A stretch of DNA of 64,000 nucleotides from CAYRLW01 sp964425215 (GTDB taxonomy: Bacteria > Spirochaetota > Spirochaetia > Treponematales > Breznakiellaceae): NCBI GenBank assembly GCA_964425215.1, contig CAYRLW010000007.1, forward strand, positions 1-64,000, in the 5' to 3' direction. The position numbers and the translations under genes are program-made. The notes under the pieces were generated by a model that did not search any database, had not been told where the DNA came from, and saw only the letters and a list, made by a program, of their open reading frames with translations. The number at the start of each line of letters is the position of its first letter. The stretch's first letter is position 1. Positions 43,393 to 52,597 of this stretch are shown here, one piece after another.

Positions 43393-44528
43393 TGGAGTCC
43401 CCAGAAAATATAGATTTTTGGAACATGGACCTCCAATGGTTCGCCGCGGAGGACGAAGGCCGAACCGAGGAACCTTCGGAGTACAAGATCCGAAAGGCCC
43501 GGGAAGAGGGTCGGGTCGCGAAAAGTCAGGAGCTTATCGCCGCTTTGGTCCTCCTGCTTCCCGCCCTGACGCTGGTGTTTTTAGCTCCCTCCATGCTCCG
43601 AACCTGTATGGAAATGATTCGGTTCTTTTTTGAACGGTCTGTCGAGTTGGACCCCAGTAAGGATCCTATTGTTTTTCAGGCCTTTATAAACTATTTTGCC
43701 CGTCTGGCCCTGCCCCTGGTGGCGGTGGCCGTGGTGGCGGCCCTCTTTTCCAACATCGTCCAGGTAGGTTTTCTCTTTACCACCAAACCTCTGGTCCCCA
43801 ATTTTTCAAAAATCGTTCCCCGTTTCGGGAAGTATTTTCAACGTACCCTCTTTTCCATGGAGGGACTCTTTAATTTTGTTAAATCTATTTTTAAAATGGT
43901 GATCGTGGGAGTGGTGGCCTATCTGTTAATTCGTTCAAAAATAGAAGTTTTAACCAACCTGCAAACCGCGACCCTGTGGAAGGGTATCACCACCGTATCT
44001 ACCTTGGCGGCCCAAATGTTGATTATCTGCGCCCTGCTCATGCTGGGCCTTTCTATTCCGGATTATCTTTTTCAACGGTTCCAATATATGGAATCCCTAA
44101 AAATGACCAAGCAGGAAGTAAAGGAAGAGCGGAAAATGTACGAAGGGGACCCGCTCATAAAAAGCCGCTTGCGTCAGAGGATGCGGGAGCTTTTAAGCCG
44201 CAATATGGCCGCCAACGTACCCAAGGCGGACGTGGTTATTACTAACCCTACCCACTTCGCGGTGGCCCTTGAATGGAATCAGGGGTCCATGCCGGCTCCC
44301 ATGGTAACCGCCAAGGGAATGGACGAGGTGGCCCTCCGAATCCGGCGTATCGCCGAGGAGAACGACGTGCCCGTGGTGGAAAACCGGCCCCTAGCCCGGG
44401 CCCTCTACGCGGAAACTGAAATTGGGGATATAATACCGGATAAGTACTTTCAGGCCATCGCGGCCGTCCTGGCTCACGTGTACAAAATGAACGCTGATCG
44501 TCAAAAAAAGACCGCCTTTGGGGCGTAG
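43392..44528 (+). CDS. flhB: Flagellar export switch protein FlhB
   Basis: A 378-residue protein with four membrane helices in its first two thirds and a cytoplasmic domain. The autocleavage site NPTH is at residues 285-288 in 'VVITNPTHFAVAL'; cleavage between Asn and Pro switches export from hook to filament substrates under FliK control. The early 'EPSEYKIRKAREEGRVAKS' segment is typical. It has an intact catalytic Asn and normal length. Confidence 0.95.
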   Translation: MESPENIDFWNMDLQWFAAEDEGRTEEPSEYKIRKAREEGRVAKSQELIAALVLLLPALTLVFLAPSMLRTCMEMIRFFFERSVELDPSKDPIVFQAFINYFARLALPLVAVAVVAALFSNIVQVGFLFTTKPLVPNFSKIVPRFGKYFQRTLFSMEGLFNFVKSIFKMVIVGVVAYLLIRSKIEVLTNLQTATLWKGITTVSTLAAQMLIICALLMLGLSIPDYLFQRFQYMESLKMTKQEVKEERKMYEGDPLIKSRLRQRMRELLSRNMAANVPKADVVITNPTHFAVALEWNQGSMPAPMVTAKGMDEVALRIRRIAEENDVPVVENRPLARALYAETEIGDIIPDKYFQAIAAVLAHVYKMNADRQKKTAFGA

Positions 44529-44546
44529 AAGGGGGAACCATAGACC

Positions 44547-46634
44547 GTGTCCGACGCGAGAAGGGTACTAGCGGATAATTTCTTAAAAAATAGAAGCGAT
44601 CTCTTTATAGCCATGGGCGTTATAGCCGTGGTCATGATGTTGATTATTCCCATTCCGACGGTGCTTCTCGACGCCCTGATGGCGTTCAACCTAATCCTTT
44701 CGCTCCTTATCCTTCTGATCGTTTTATACACCAAGCGGGCTACGGACTTTAACGTTTTTCCCACGGTACTGCTGGTTTCCACGGTTTTTGGTCTGGCGTT
44801 AAACGTTTCTTCCACCCGGCTGATCCTTTCTAAGGGCGTTAAGTTTGACGGTAAAATGATCAAGGCCTTTGCTTCCTTTGTGGTTGGGTCGGGGGGAACC
44901 GACGGCCTCGTGATAGGTTTTGTGATCTTTATCGTTATTATCGCTGTTCAAGCCATCGTTATTACCAAGGGTTCTACCCGGGTAGCTGAGGTGGCCGCCC
45001 GTTTTGCCTTGGATTCCCTGCCGGGAAAGCAAATGGCCATAGAGGCGGAGTACAATTCCGGCGCCATATCGGAGGAAGAATCTTTTAGACGGAAAAACGA
45101 ACTGCAAAAGGAAGTGGATTTTTACGGGGCCATGGACGGTGCTAGTAAGTTTGTTTCGGGCAACGTAAAAGTAGGCATTCTTATTACGGTGATCAACATT
45201 CTGGGTGGAATTATTATCGGCATGTCCCTCCACGGGGAACCCTTTACCACCGCCATCGCCTCTTACACGTCCTTTTCCATCGGCGACGGTCTTCTGTCCC
45301 AATTTCCAGCCCTTCTGGTATCCACCGCCACGGGCATCATCGTCACCCGGTCCATCTCCGATGGGACCTTCGGTTCCGACGTAACCACCCAATTTTCCCG
45401 GGATGCTCGGATCTATTGGATAGGCGCCTTTGTCCTTGCCGCCTTCGCTCTGCTTCCCGGTTTCCCCTGGTACGTGCTCATCCCCCTGGCGTTTTTATTG
45501 GGTACCATGGCCTACCGTTTGGGAAGAAACAAATTAAAAACCGAAGAATCGGAAAAATTAAAGGCCGTACAGACAAAAAAAGCCCAGGAAGAACCGGGGG
45601 AAATGTCCCCCGTGGTTCCCCTGGACCCCCTATCGTTGGAATTAGGGTACGGTTTGATTCCCCTGGTTGACCGGGATAAGGGCGCGGAACTTTTGGAACG
45701 GGTGCATAGAATTCGCCGGGAGTCGGCCCTGGATCTGGGACTTGTAATACCCCGAATTCGAATCATCGATAACATGCGCCTGGAACCCTCGGAGTACTGT
45801 TTTAAAATTAAGGGGATGGACGTGGGCCGGGGAAAGATCCGTATGGGCTACTTTATGTGCATTAACCCCGGGGGGATAAAGGATGAAATACCCGGAGAAA
45901 AGACAAAGGACCCCGCCTTTGGGCTTCCAGCCCTATGGATCAGCGAGGACAAGCGGGAAGCCGCCGAACGGGCGGGGTATACCGTGGTGGACCCCCCGTC
46001 CATCATCGCGACACACCTAACCGAAATTATAAAACGGCACGCTCAAGAAATCTTAGGGCGCCAGGAAACCCAAGCGATTCTGGAAACCCTGAAAAAGGAT
46101 TACCCCGCGGTGGTGGAGGAGACGCAAAAATCCCTCTCTTTAGGGGAAATCCAAAAAGTCCTGCAGGCCCTATTGCGCGAACAGGTATCAATCCGTAATA
46201 TGGTGGCGATTTTGGAAACCCTGGCGGATTACGCCCCGGTAACCAAGGATAGTCAGTATTTGACCGAGAAGGCTCGACAGGCCCTCGCTCGGCAGATATG
46301 TTTACAGTACGTGGACGATGAGCGGGTTTTACGGGTCCTGACCATCGACCAGGGCCTGGAACAGAAAATTATTGACAGCCGGGTGGAAACATCCAGCGGC
46401 GTTATAGCGGCTTTGGAGCCCAGCCTTCAACGTTCGTGGATAAAGGCCCTTTCCCGGTCCGTGGCTTCGGTTCAAGAGCAGGGGTGGATCCCCGTCGTTC
46501 TCTGTTCCGAAGCGGCCCGGCCTTTGGTTAAATCCAGTACCGAACGGGAACTGCCGGATTTGGTAGTCCTGTCGGTTCCGGAAATAGTTTCTGATATTAC
46601 CGTAGAAGCGGTCGGTGAGATACGGATAGAATAA
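44547..46634 (+). CDS. flhA: Flagellar export protein FlhA
   Basis: A 695-residue protein and the largest part of the export gate. The N-terminal half has about eight membrane helices, beginning 'DLFIAMGVIAVVMMLIIPI', and the FHIPEP region ('AEYNSGAISEEESFRRKNEL', 'DFYGAMDGASKFVSGN'). The C-terminal half forms the ring that docks chaperone-substrate complexes. The GTG start follows AGGGGGA at a slightly long spacing. It is followed by flhF and flhG. Confidence 0.95.
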   Translation: MSDARRVLADNFLKNRSDLFIAMGVIAVVMMLIIPIPTVLLDALMAFNLILSLLILLIVLYTKRATDFNVFPTVLLVSTVFGLALNVSSTRLILSKGVKFDGKMIKAFASFVVGSGGTDGLVIGFVIFIVIIAVQAIVITKGSTRVAEVAARFALDSLPGKQMAIEAEYNSGAISEEESFRRKNELQKEVDFYGAMDGASKFVSGNVKVGILITVINILGGIIIGMSLHGEPFTTAIASYTSFSIGDGLLSQFPALLVSTATGIIVTRSISDGTFGSDVTTQFSRDARIYWIGAFVLAAFALLPGFPWYVLIPLAFLLGTMAYRLGRNKLKTEESEKLKAVQTKKAQEEPGEMSPVVPLDPLSLELGYGLIPLVDRDKGAELLERVHRIRRESALDLGLVIPRIRIIDNMRLEPSEYCFKIKGMDVGRGKIRMGYFMCINPGGIKDEIPGEKTKDPAFGLPALWISEDKREAAERAGYTVVDPPSIIATHLTEIIKRHAQEILGRQETQAILETLKKDYPAVVEETQKSLSLGEIQKVLQALLREQVSIRNMVAILETLADYAPVTKDSQYLTEKARQALARQICLQYVDDERVLRVLTIDQGLEQKIIDSRVETSSGVIAALEPSLQRSWIKALSRSVASVQEQGWIPVVLCSEAARPLVKSSTERELPDLVVLSVPEIVSDITVEAVGEIRIE

Positions 46635-46652
46635 TTACAATAAAGGATAACC

Positions 46653-47849
46653 ATGGAATACTTCACCGAACAAGCTCCCACCTATTCGGAATGTATACGG
46701 AAGATCCGTATTAAATACGGGGAGAATGCTAAGGTTTTAACCCAAAAAACGATCCGTATCGGTGGCTTCCTGGGCTTGTTTGCAAAAGATGGGGTGGAAA
46801 TGACCGGTATTGTCAGTCCCGAACCGATCAAGGCCCCCAGGAAAGCGCTGGATCTGGAAGAGGAAAAGAAAAAAATCCTCGCGTCGGTAAACAAAACCGA
46901 TCCCACCTTACAGATGGTCCTTAGCGAAGTTCGAAACATCAAAGAGAAGATCGAAGCCTCTTCCAACACCCGGAGTACGGAAGAACATCCAACCCTTTCC
47001 CGGATCGGAGAACTATTATCCTTGAACGATTTTTCTCCCGCCTTTAGCCGGAACCTTCAGGAGCGGATTAAAAAAGAATTTTCCCTCGACGCTCTTAACG
47101 ATTTTGACGCGGTACAGGAGCGGGTTATCGATTGGGTGGGAGAAACCCTTCAGATATATAATGAGGAACCCTTTCAAACCAGGCCCCGGGTCATGGTCCT
47201 CGTGGGTCCCACGGGGGTGGGAAAAACCACTACCATCGCTAAATTGGCGGCCATCTACGGACTGGGGGGAGCCCAAAGCCGGCCCTTATCGGTTCGGATG
47301 ATAACCATCGATAATTACCGTATTGCCGCTAAGCAACAAATCGAAACCTACGGGAATATCATGGGAATTCCCGTTTCCTGCGTGGAAACCTTTGAGGATC
47401 TGCGGAAAACCATAGCCCTCTATTCCCAGGACGTGGATTTAATTTTGGTGGATACCATTGGAAAGAGCCCCCGGGATAACGTTAAATTAGCGGAGATGAA
47501 ACAACTTTTGGCCGCCTGCGGTTCCAACGCCGAAGTTCATTTAGCCTTGGCGGCTACCACCAAATCCAGCGACATTCGGGAAATCCTTCAGCAGTTCGAG
47601 CCCTTTAACTACCGGTCCGTCATTGTTACCAAATTGGACGAGACGATCCGGATCGGCAACGTCGTCAGCGCCCTGACAGAACGGGGTAAAAGCGTATCCT
47701 ACATCACCGACGGACAGCGGGTCCCCCAGGATATAGAAAAGGCGTCGGTGGTACGGTTTTTGATTAATTTGGAAGGCTTTCGGGTCGATAGGCGGCGGAT
47801 AGACGAAAAGTTTTCTAAAAACTCTGCCGATTCTTTAAAGTGGAGATAA
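46653..47849 (+). CDS. flhF: SRP-type GTPase FlhF
   Basis: A 398-residue GTPase that sets flagellar pole placement and number. The N-terminal ~160 residues are the variable B/N domain. The G domain has P-loop 'VGPTGVGKTTT' (184-194), 'TIDNYRIAAKQQI', 'VDTIGKSPRD' and 'TKLDETIRIG'. The partner FlhG is encoded 4 bases downstream. Confidence 0.94.
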   Translation: MEYFTEQAPTYSECIRKIRIKYGENAKVLTQKTIRIGGFLGLFAKDGVEMTGIVSPEPIKAPRKALDLEEEKKKILASVNKTDPTLQMVLSEVRNIKEKIEASSNTRSTEEHPTLSRIGELLSLNDFSPAFSRNLQERIKKEFSLDALNDFDAVQERVIDWVGETLQIYNEEPFQTRPRVMVLVGPTGVGKTTTIAKLAAIYGLGGAQSRPLSVRMITIDNYRIAAKQQIETYGNIMGIPVSCVETFEDLRKTIALYSQDVDLILVDTIGKSPRDNVKLAEMKQLLAACGSNAEVHLALAATTKSSDIREILQQFEPFNYRSVIVTKLDETIRIGNVVSALTERGKSVSYITDGQRVPQDIEKASVVRFLINLEGFRVDRRRIDEKFSKNSADSLKWR

Positions 47850-47853
47850 GAAA

Positions 47854-48738
47854 ATGGAAGATCAGGCTGAACAGCTACGGGCCCTTATGCGTTCCAAACA
47901 AAAAGCCCCCCTGGAAAGCTCCGATAGGGTAGAGAGAAAAAAAACCCGCATCATTACCGTGGCCAGCGGAAAGGGTGGGGTGGGCAAAACGAACGTGTCG
48001 GTCAATATGGCCCTGGCTTACGCTCGGCTAGGAAAACGGGTTATCGTGATGGACGCGGATTTGGGGTTGGCGAACGTAAACGTGATGCTCAATATGATCC
48101 CCAAATTCAACCTCTACCACGTGATTCGTAAACAAAAGACCATGAAGGATATTATCCTGGATACGGAATACGGCATCCAAATCGTGGCGGGGGCTTCGGG
48201 TTTTTCCAAGATTGCCAATTTAACCGAGGAAGAACGGCAAAATTTTATCGAAGAGCTCTACACCCTTTCCAACGCGGATATCATAATTATCGATACCAGT
48301 GCCGGGGTTTCCAATAACGTCCTCGCCTTTGTAGCCGCGGCGGACGACGCGGTCATCGTTACCACCCCCGAACCGACGGCCATCACCGACGCGTACGGCA
48401 TTATTAAAATCATAGCAACGGAAATTGACAACCTAAATATGGGGCTCAAGCTGGTGGTAAACCGGGTAAAAACCGTGGCGGAAGCCAAAAAGGTCGCCGA
48501 CCGGATGATCAACATAGCGGGGCAATTTTTAAACCTGAAGGTGGATTACCTGGGTTTTATTTACGATGACCCCCTGGTTGGTCAGGCGGTACTTCGGCAA
48601 AAACCCTTCATGGTGTTGGATCCTAAATGCCGGGCCGCCCAATGTATTGCCCATATCGTGGGAAGAATGGAAAAAAGCGAGATTAAAAGCGGCGGCGGTA
48701 TCGGTAATTTAATAAAAAAGCTTTTTGGTCGGGAGTAG
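47854..48738 (+). CDS. flhG: Flagellar number regulator FlhG (MinD-like ATPase)
   Basis: A 294-residue MinD/ParA-type ATPase. The deviant Walker A is 'ASGKGGVGKTN' (37-47), followed by 'VIVMDADLGLANVNVM' and 'IIIDTSAGVSNN'. A short N-terminal segment (1-30) may activate FlhF, as in Bacillus FlhG/YlxH. The C-terminus ends with an amphipathic 'NLIKKLFGRE', suitable for membrane targeting. Also called ylxH or flbE in spirochaetes. Confidence 0.93.
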   Translation: MEDQAEQLRALMRSKQKAPLESSDRVERKKTRIITVASGKGGVGKTNVSVNMALAYARLGKRVIVMDADLGLANVNVMLNMIPKFNLYHVIRKQKTMKDIILDTEYGIQIVAGASGFSKIANLTEEERQNFIEELYTLSNADIIIIDTSAGVSNNVLAFVAAADDAVIVTTPEPTAITDAYGIIKIIATEIDNLNMGLKLVVNRVKTVAEAKKVADRMINIAGQFLNLKVDYLGFIYDDPLVGQAVLRQKPFMVLDPKCRAAQCIAHIVGRMEKSEIKSGGGIGNLIKKLFGRE

Positions 48739-48750
48739 GATATACTATTC

Positions 48751-48766
48751 CTTGACGGATTGGATA
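48751..48766 (+). promoter_or_regulatory. Motif shared with the flbB upstream region
   Basis: CTTGACGGATTGGATA matches 32131-32146 at 15 of 16 positions. Both copies lie 46-59 bases upstream of a motility-operon gene start. It includes a TTGACG -35-like element. No good -10 follows at normal spacing here, so it may be a regulator site rather than a promoter. Confidence 0.35.
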
Positions 48767-48796
48767 CTTTCGCCTAGGCTTACAGGGGGAGGGGGA

Positions 48797-49513
48797 ATGT
48801 TCGAACCAAAGGTAGGCCTGATCGCCGCCGCTGTGGCGTTTATACTGTCGTTTCTTTTGGGTATCTTTAGCGGCGCCCTTTTTTGGGTTCTTTTGGTTCG
48901 CGCCATGGGTTTTGCCCTTTTATTTTTTATTCTTGTCACGGGGGCTCACTGGCTCCTTTCCCAATTTACCCCCGAATTGTTGAATCCCAACGGAATTGAC
49001 GCCGATGAGGGGTCGGACAACGGGGCTGAGCATCCCCAAAGGGAAGATCATCTGGGGAAATTGGTGGATGTTTCGGTGGACGATGAAACAGCTCCGGAAA
49101 AGGGGCCGGTGTTTTCTCCGGAACCAGAAAGTCAGGCAGGGGAAGAAGAAGATTTTGCTTTAGGTCTGGACCAGCGAAGCCAAGACGGATATACTGAGGG
49201 AGCTCGGGAAGATCCGGGGGGTGAGCATCCGGCCCCGACGGCCGCCGCGTTGCCCCTTTCTTCGGTGGATGATATCGACGTGCTTCCCGATTTGGAAAGC
49301 CTTTCCGATTCCTTTGTATCGCCCATAACGGACGGTATGGATGAGGGGACGGACAGGGATGCATCGATGAGCGGAAGCTATACTAAAAGTGGCGGCCCTC
49401 TGCCCGGTGGCGCGAGCGGCTCCGGAAAAACGGCGAAGGGTGGAGATTCTTTTGATCCACGGGAAATGGCAGCGGCTATTCAAACTATTTTGAAACGAGA
49501 CCAGAAAGGATAG
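48797..49513 (+). CDS. Membrane protein of unknown function in motility operon
   Basis: A 238-residue protein not recognised. The N-terminus has two hydrophobic helices ('LIAAAVAFILSFLLGIFSGAL' and 'RAMGFALLFFILVTGAHWLL'). The rest (about 65-238) is acidic, low-complexity and rich in Glu, Asp, Gly, Ser and Pro, ending with a helix 'DPREMAAAIQTILKRDQK'. ATG 48797 is chosen because GGGGGA lies just before it; an earlier TTG at 48725 lies within flhG. Its place between flhG and fliA is as in other spirochaetes, so a motility role is likely by context. Confidence 0.75.
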   Translation: MFEPKVGLIAAAVAFILSFLLGIFSGALFWVLLVRAMGFALLFFILVTGAHWLLSQFTPELLNPNGIDADEGSDNGAEHPQREDHLGKLVDVSVDDETAPEKGPVFSPEPESQAGEEEDFALGLDQRSQDGYTEGAREDPGGEHPAPTAAALPLSSVDDIDVLPDLESLSDSFVSPITDGMDEGTDRDASMSGSYTKSGGPLPGGASGSGKTAKGGDSFDPREMAAAIQTILKRDQKG

Positions 49514-49516
49514 GGT

Positions 49517-50305
49517 ATGGGGAATGTCCTCCTGGAGCACAAAACTGAGGAAGAACTCTGGGGTTTGTACCGTAAAAATCGGGACCCCCGCATTCGGGAA
49601 GCGTTTATTAAACAATACGCCCCCTTGGTTAAATATGTCGCCGGTAAAGTAGCGGTCGGTATGCCCCACAACGTCGAATTCGACGACCTGGTGGGGTTTG
49701 GCGTTTTTGGTTTGTTGGACGCCATCGATAAATTCGACCCCGAAAAAAACGTAAAGTTTAAAACCTACGCGGTTACCCGTATTCGGGGTGCTATCTTCGA
49801 CGAACTGCGGTCCATCGATTGGGTGCCCCGTTCGGTTCGCCAAAAAACCCGAGAAATCGAAGAGGTTATCGGTTCCCTGGAAGCCCAGTTAGGAAGGACC
49901 GCCTCGGACCAAGAGATCGCCCAATCACTGGGTTTAAGCGAAGATGAATTTTTAAAAACCATGATGAAAATTTCCGGCACCTCGATTTTATCTTTGAACG
50001 ATGTTTGGTTGTCGGGGGATGAAAACGATAAAATGTCGATTGGGGAGAGTATCGAAGCCCCGAACAGCCTTAACCCCGATGTTATCGTGGAAAAGGACGA
50101 GATCCGTCGGGTGATTATCGACGCCATTAACGAACTGCCGGATAAGGAAAAGAAAGTCCTGGTCCTGTACTATTACGAAGACTTAACCCTGAAGGAAATT
50201 GGGCAGGTCCTAGAGGTGACCGAATCCCGGGTTTCCCAATTGCATACCAAAGCTATTTTACGTCTCCGGGCCAAATTAACGAATATCCGCAAGGGAATCG
50301 TGTAG
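49517..50305 (+). CDS. fliA: Flagellar sigma factor sigma-28 (FliA/WhiG)
   Basis: A 262-residue sigma factor. Region 2 spans 'LVKYVAGKVAVGMP' to 'KFKTYAVTRIRGAIFDELR', with 'SIDWVPRSVR' typical of the FliA group. Region 3 is about 115-160 and region 4 has the HTH 'LTLKEIGQVLEVTESRVSQLH'. It directs transcription of late flagellar and chemotaxis genes. No anti-sigma factor flgM is seen nearby. Confidence 0.94.
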   Translation: MGNVLLEHKTEEELWGLYRKNRDPRIREAFIKQYAPLVKYVAGKVAVGMPHNVEFDDLVGFGVFGLLDAIDKFDPEKNVKFKTYAVTRIRGAIFDELRSIDWVPRSVRQKTREIEEVIGSLEAQLGRTASDQEIAQSLGLSEDEFLKTMMKISGTSILSLNDVWLSGDENDKMSIGESIEAPNSLNPDVIVEKDEIRRVIIDAINELPDKEKKVLVLYYYEDLTLKEIGQVLEVTESRVSQLHTKAILRLRAKLTNIRKGIV

Positions 50306-50314
50306 GAGCGAAGT

Positions 50315-52279
50315 ATGGTCGACTTCGTGGCCCTGCAGAATAGAATAAAGAAACGTTTAGAACAGGATAGGGCTATCCATTCGGTAGAAGCCAGTGGACC
50401 CACCTTGGAATCTGCGGTTTCCGAAGCGGCGGCCCTGTTAGGTGTCCCGGTAAAAAGAATAGAATACGAAATTCTGGAACGGGGTTCCTCAGGCTTTCTA
50501 GGAACGGGACTGAAAGATTGGAAAATTAGGGCCAATGAACGGTACATTGAGCGGGAAGAGGAAAAATTACCCGAGTTTGACGTCGAGGGGTTGACGGTCC
50601 CCCAGGTGGTCATAGAGGACAAGGATGGTTCTGCCTTTGTACACCTGAGCCCCGAGGGCGCTTTCTTAAAAGTTACGCGTCCCGTAGGCAAGGGAAAACG
50701 GGTTACCGAACGGCAGGCCTTAGACGCTCTGGCGGCCCGGTTGGTTAAAAATATCGATACCTCCCTGGTGTCACAGATCGTAAAGGACGCGGAGGGCGAA
50801 TATATCCGGGTGGGGACCTTCGAGCAAAACCCCGCCAACGACGCTATCGTTACTGTGGACATCGGGGATCAGGAGATGAAGGCTCACCTGTACGTTACAC
50901 CCCCCGGACCCGGGGGCTGTGATCTTTCCGCGGAAACCATATTTAGTTTTCTACGGAACAACCGGGTGGTATACGGGGTAAAGGAAGATTTTGTCCGCGA
51001 TTTCGCCGATAAACCCACGTACAAAGAAATGGTTCTGGTAGCCGAAGGAAGCCGGCCTATCAACGGCCGGGACGCCTACGTTCAGTATAATTTTGATATC
51101 GATCAATCTAAGGTTAAGCTTAAAGAGGGTGCCAACGGCCGGGTGGATTTTAAGGAACTGAATATAATCCAAAACGTGGTAGAAGGCCAGCCCCTGGCTC
51201 GAAAGGTCCCCGCCGAAAGGGGTACCCCCGGTAAAACCGTAACGGGAAAAGTTATCCCCGCCAAAAATGGGAAGGATATTCCCAACCCCCTGGGAAAAAA
51301 CGTCCACCTGGGGGAAGATCAACTTACTATTTTTGCAGACATGAACGGTCAGGTGGTTGTCGCGGGGGGCAAAATAAACGTGGAACCCGTGTACACGGTA
51401 CAGGGGGACGTGAACCTCCGTACGGGGAATATCATTTTCCTGGGAACCGTTATTATTACGGGGAACGTGGAAGATGGATTCTCCGTAAAAGCGGCGGGAA
51501 ATATTGAAGTTCACGGTACCGTCGAGCGGGCCGAATTGGACGCCGAGGGCGATATTATCGTTCACCAGGGTATTACGGGAAAGAACGCGGGTTTTGTCCG
51601 TGCCGGCCGTTCTATCTGGGCCCGGTTTATTGAAAACGCCAAAATTGAGGCGGGCCACATGGTGGTGGGTTCCGACGGAATCATCAATTCCCAGGTGGAT
51701 GCAAATAAAAGAATTATCTGTCAAGGAAAAAGGGCCCACATCGTGGGGGGACACCTGCGGGCTTCCGAGGAAATTAACGCGAAAATTTTGGGTAGTCCCG
51801 TCAGCGGTACCGAGACAATCTGCGAAGTGGGCTTTGACCCCAAAAGCAAGGAACGGCTTGATCTGTTACTGCAAAAAAAAGAGGCCAACGGAAAACAGAT
51901 GGAAGATATCCAGCTGAACCTGCATACCCTCATCAACATAAAAAAACAACGAAAATCCCTTCCCGAAGATAAAGAAGCGTTTTTACAAGAATTGGTGGAA
52001 CGCCGGCAAATCGTCATGGCGGAGGCTGCGAAGCTTAACGAGGAAATTCAGGAAATACAGAATTTGTTGAATACCCTTAAAACCCGGGGCAGGGTATCCG
52101 CTTCCGCCAAGGTGTATCCTGGGGTGAGGATCGTAATTCGGGATATTAAGGAAGACGTGAAAAATGAATACCGGGCGGTTACCTTTGTACTGGAAAACAA
52201 CCTTATACGGGTCACCAAGTACGAAGAACCGGACGAAGAAGAGGTGAAGCGAGGTCCCGATGGCTATACAACCGATTGA
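50315..52279 (+). CDS. DUF342 / FapA family protein with N-terminal Jag-like domain
   Basis: A 654-residue protein. Residues 1-60 resemble a Jag-N domain ('LESAVSEAAALLGVPVKRIEYEI'). The centre (about 190-520) is the DUF342 region, a stack of beta-helix turns ('GNVEDGFSVKAAGNIEVHG', 'AELDAEGDIIVHQGITG'). The C-terminus is a coiled coil (about 515-600) and a small end domain. In Borrelia and Treponema it follows fliA, and members are annotated as flagellar assembly protein A. It may be a polymer or scaffold; no enzyme motif is visible. Confidence 0.85.
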   Translation: MVDFVALQNRIKKRLEQDRAIHSVEASGPTLESAVSEAAALLGVPVKRIEYEILERGSSGFLGTGLKDWKIRANERYIEREEEKLPEFDVEGLTVPQVVIEDKDGSAFVHLSPEGAFLKVTRPVGKGKRVTERQALDALAARLVKNIDTSLVSQIVKDAEGEYIRVGTFEQNPANDAIVTVDIGDQEMKAHLYVTPPGPGGCDLSAETIFSFLRNNRVVYGVKEDFVRDFADKPTYKEMVLVAEGSRPINGRDAYVQYNFDIDQSKVKLKEGANGRVDFKELNIIQNVVEGQPLARKVPAERGTPGKTVTGKVIPAKNGKDIPNPLGKNVHLGEDQLTIFADMNGQVVVAGGKINVEPVYTVQGDVNLRTGNIIFLGTVIITGNVEDGFSVKAAGNIEVHGTVERAELDAEGDIIVHQGITGKNAGFVRAGRSIWARFIENAKIEAGHMVVGSDGIINSQVDANKRIICQGKRAHIVGGHLRASEEINAKILGSPVSGTETICEVGFDPKSKERLDLLLQKKEANGKQMEDIQLNLHTLINIKKQRKSLPEDKEAFLQELVERRQIVMAEAAKLNEEIQEIQNLLNTLKTRGRVSASAKVYPGVRIVIRDIKEDVKNEYRAVTFVLENNLIRVTKYEEPDEEEVKRGPDGYTTD

Positions 52280-52595
52280 CCTTCAGACGATTTTTAGCCA
52301 GCTCGATAAGGTCGGGAAAACCCAGGCGGACCAAAAAGAGGGGGTGGCGATCCAACAATCCCTTCAAACCCTCGTGGACGCCCAGCGGCTACAAGAGAGG
52401 ATCCAATCGGTCAATGAAACCCAGGACCCGGATCAGGGAGCCGAAAAGGTAAAGGACCGGCAGGGTAAAAAAAATACAGGGCAAGGGCCCTCGGGAAAAA
52501 GAGAAGAATCCGGCGAAGATGAGACCCCTCAGGCCTCCGAGATCGAAGTGGTTAGGGATCCAAATTTGGGAAAAAACATCGATGTGAGCGGCTAG
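52260..52595 (+). CDS. Small charged protein of unknown function
   Basis: A 111-residue, very polar protein. The first half is helical ('IDLQTIFSQLDKVGKTQAD' to 'LQTLVDAQRLQERIQSV'); the second half is rich in Lys, Glu, Gly and Gln and probably disordered. No signal peptide or membrane segment. It overlaps the DUF342 gene by 20 bases and precedes the next by 2, so it is co-expressed. Not recognised. Confidence 0.65.
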   Translation: MAIQPIDLQTIFSQLDKVGKTQADQKEGVAIQQSLQTLVDAQRLQERIQSVNETQDPDQGAEKVKDRQGKKNTGQGPSGKREESGEDETPQASEIEVVRDPNLGKNIDVSG

Positions 52596-52597
52596 GC

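Noticed and set aside
50951..51754. Long open frame (267 codons) antisense to the DUF342 gene
   Set aside because: Shadow of a well-supported coding region on the other strand, with no recognisable motif or start signal.
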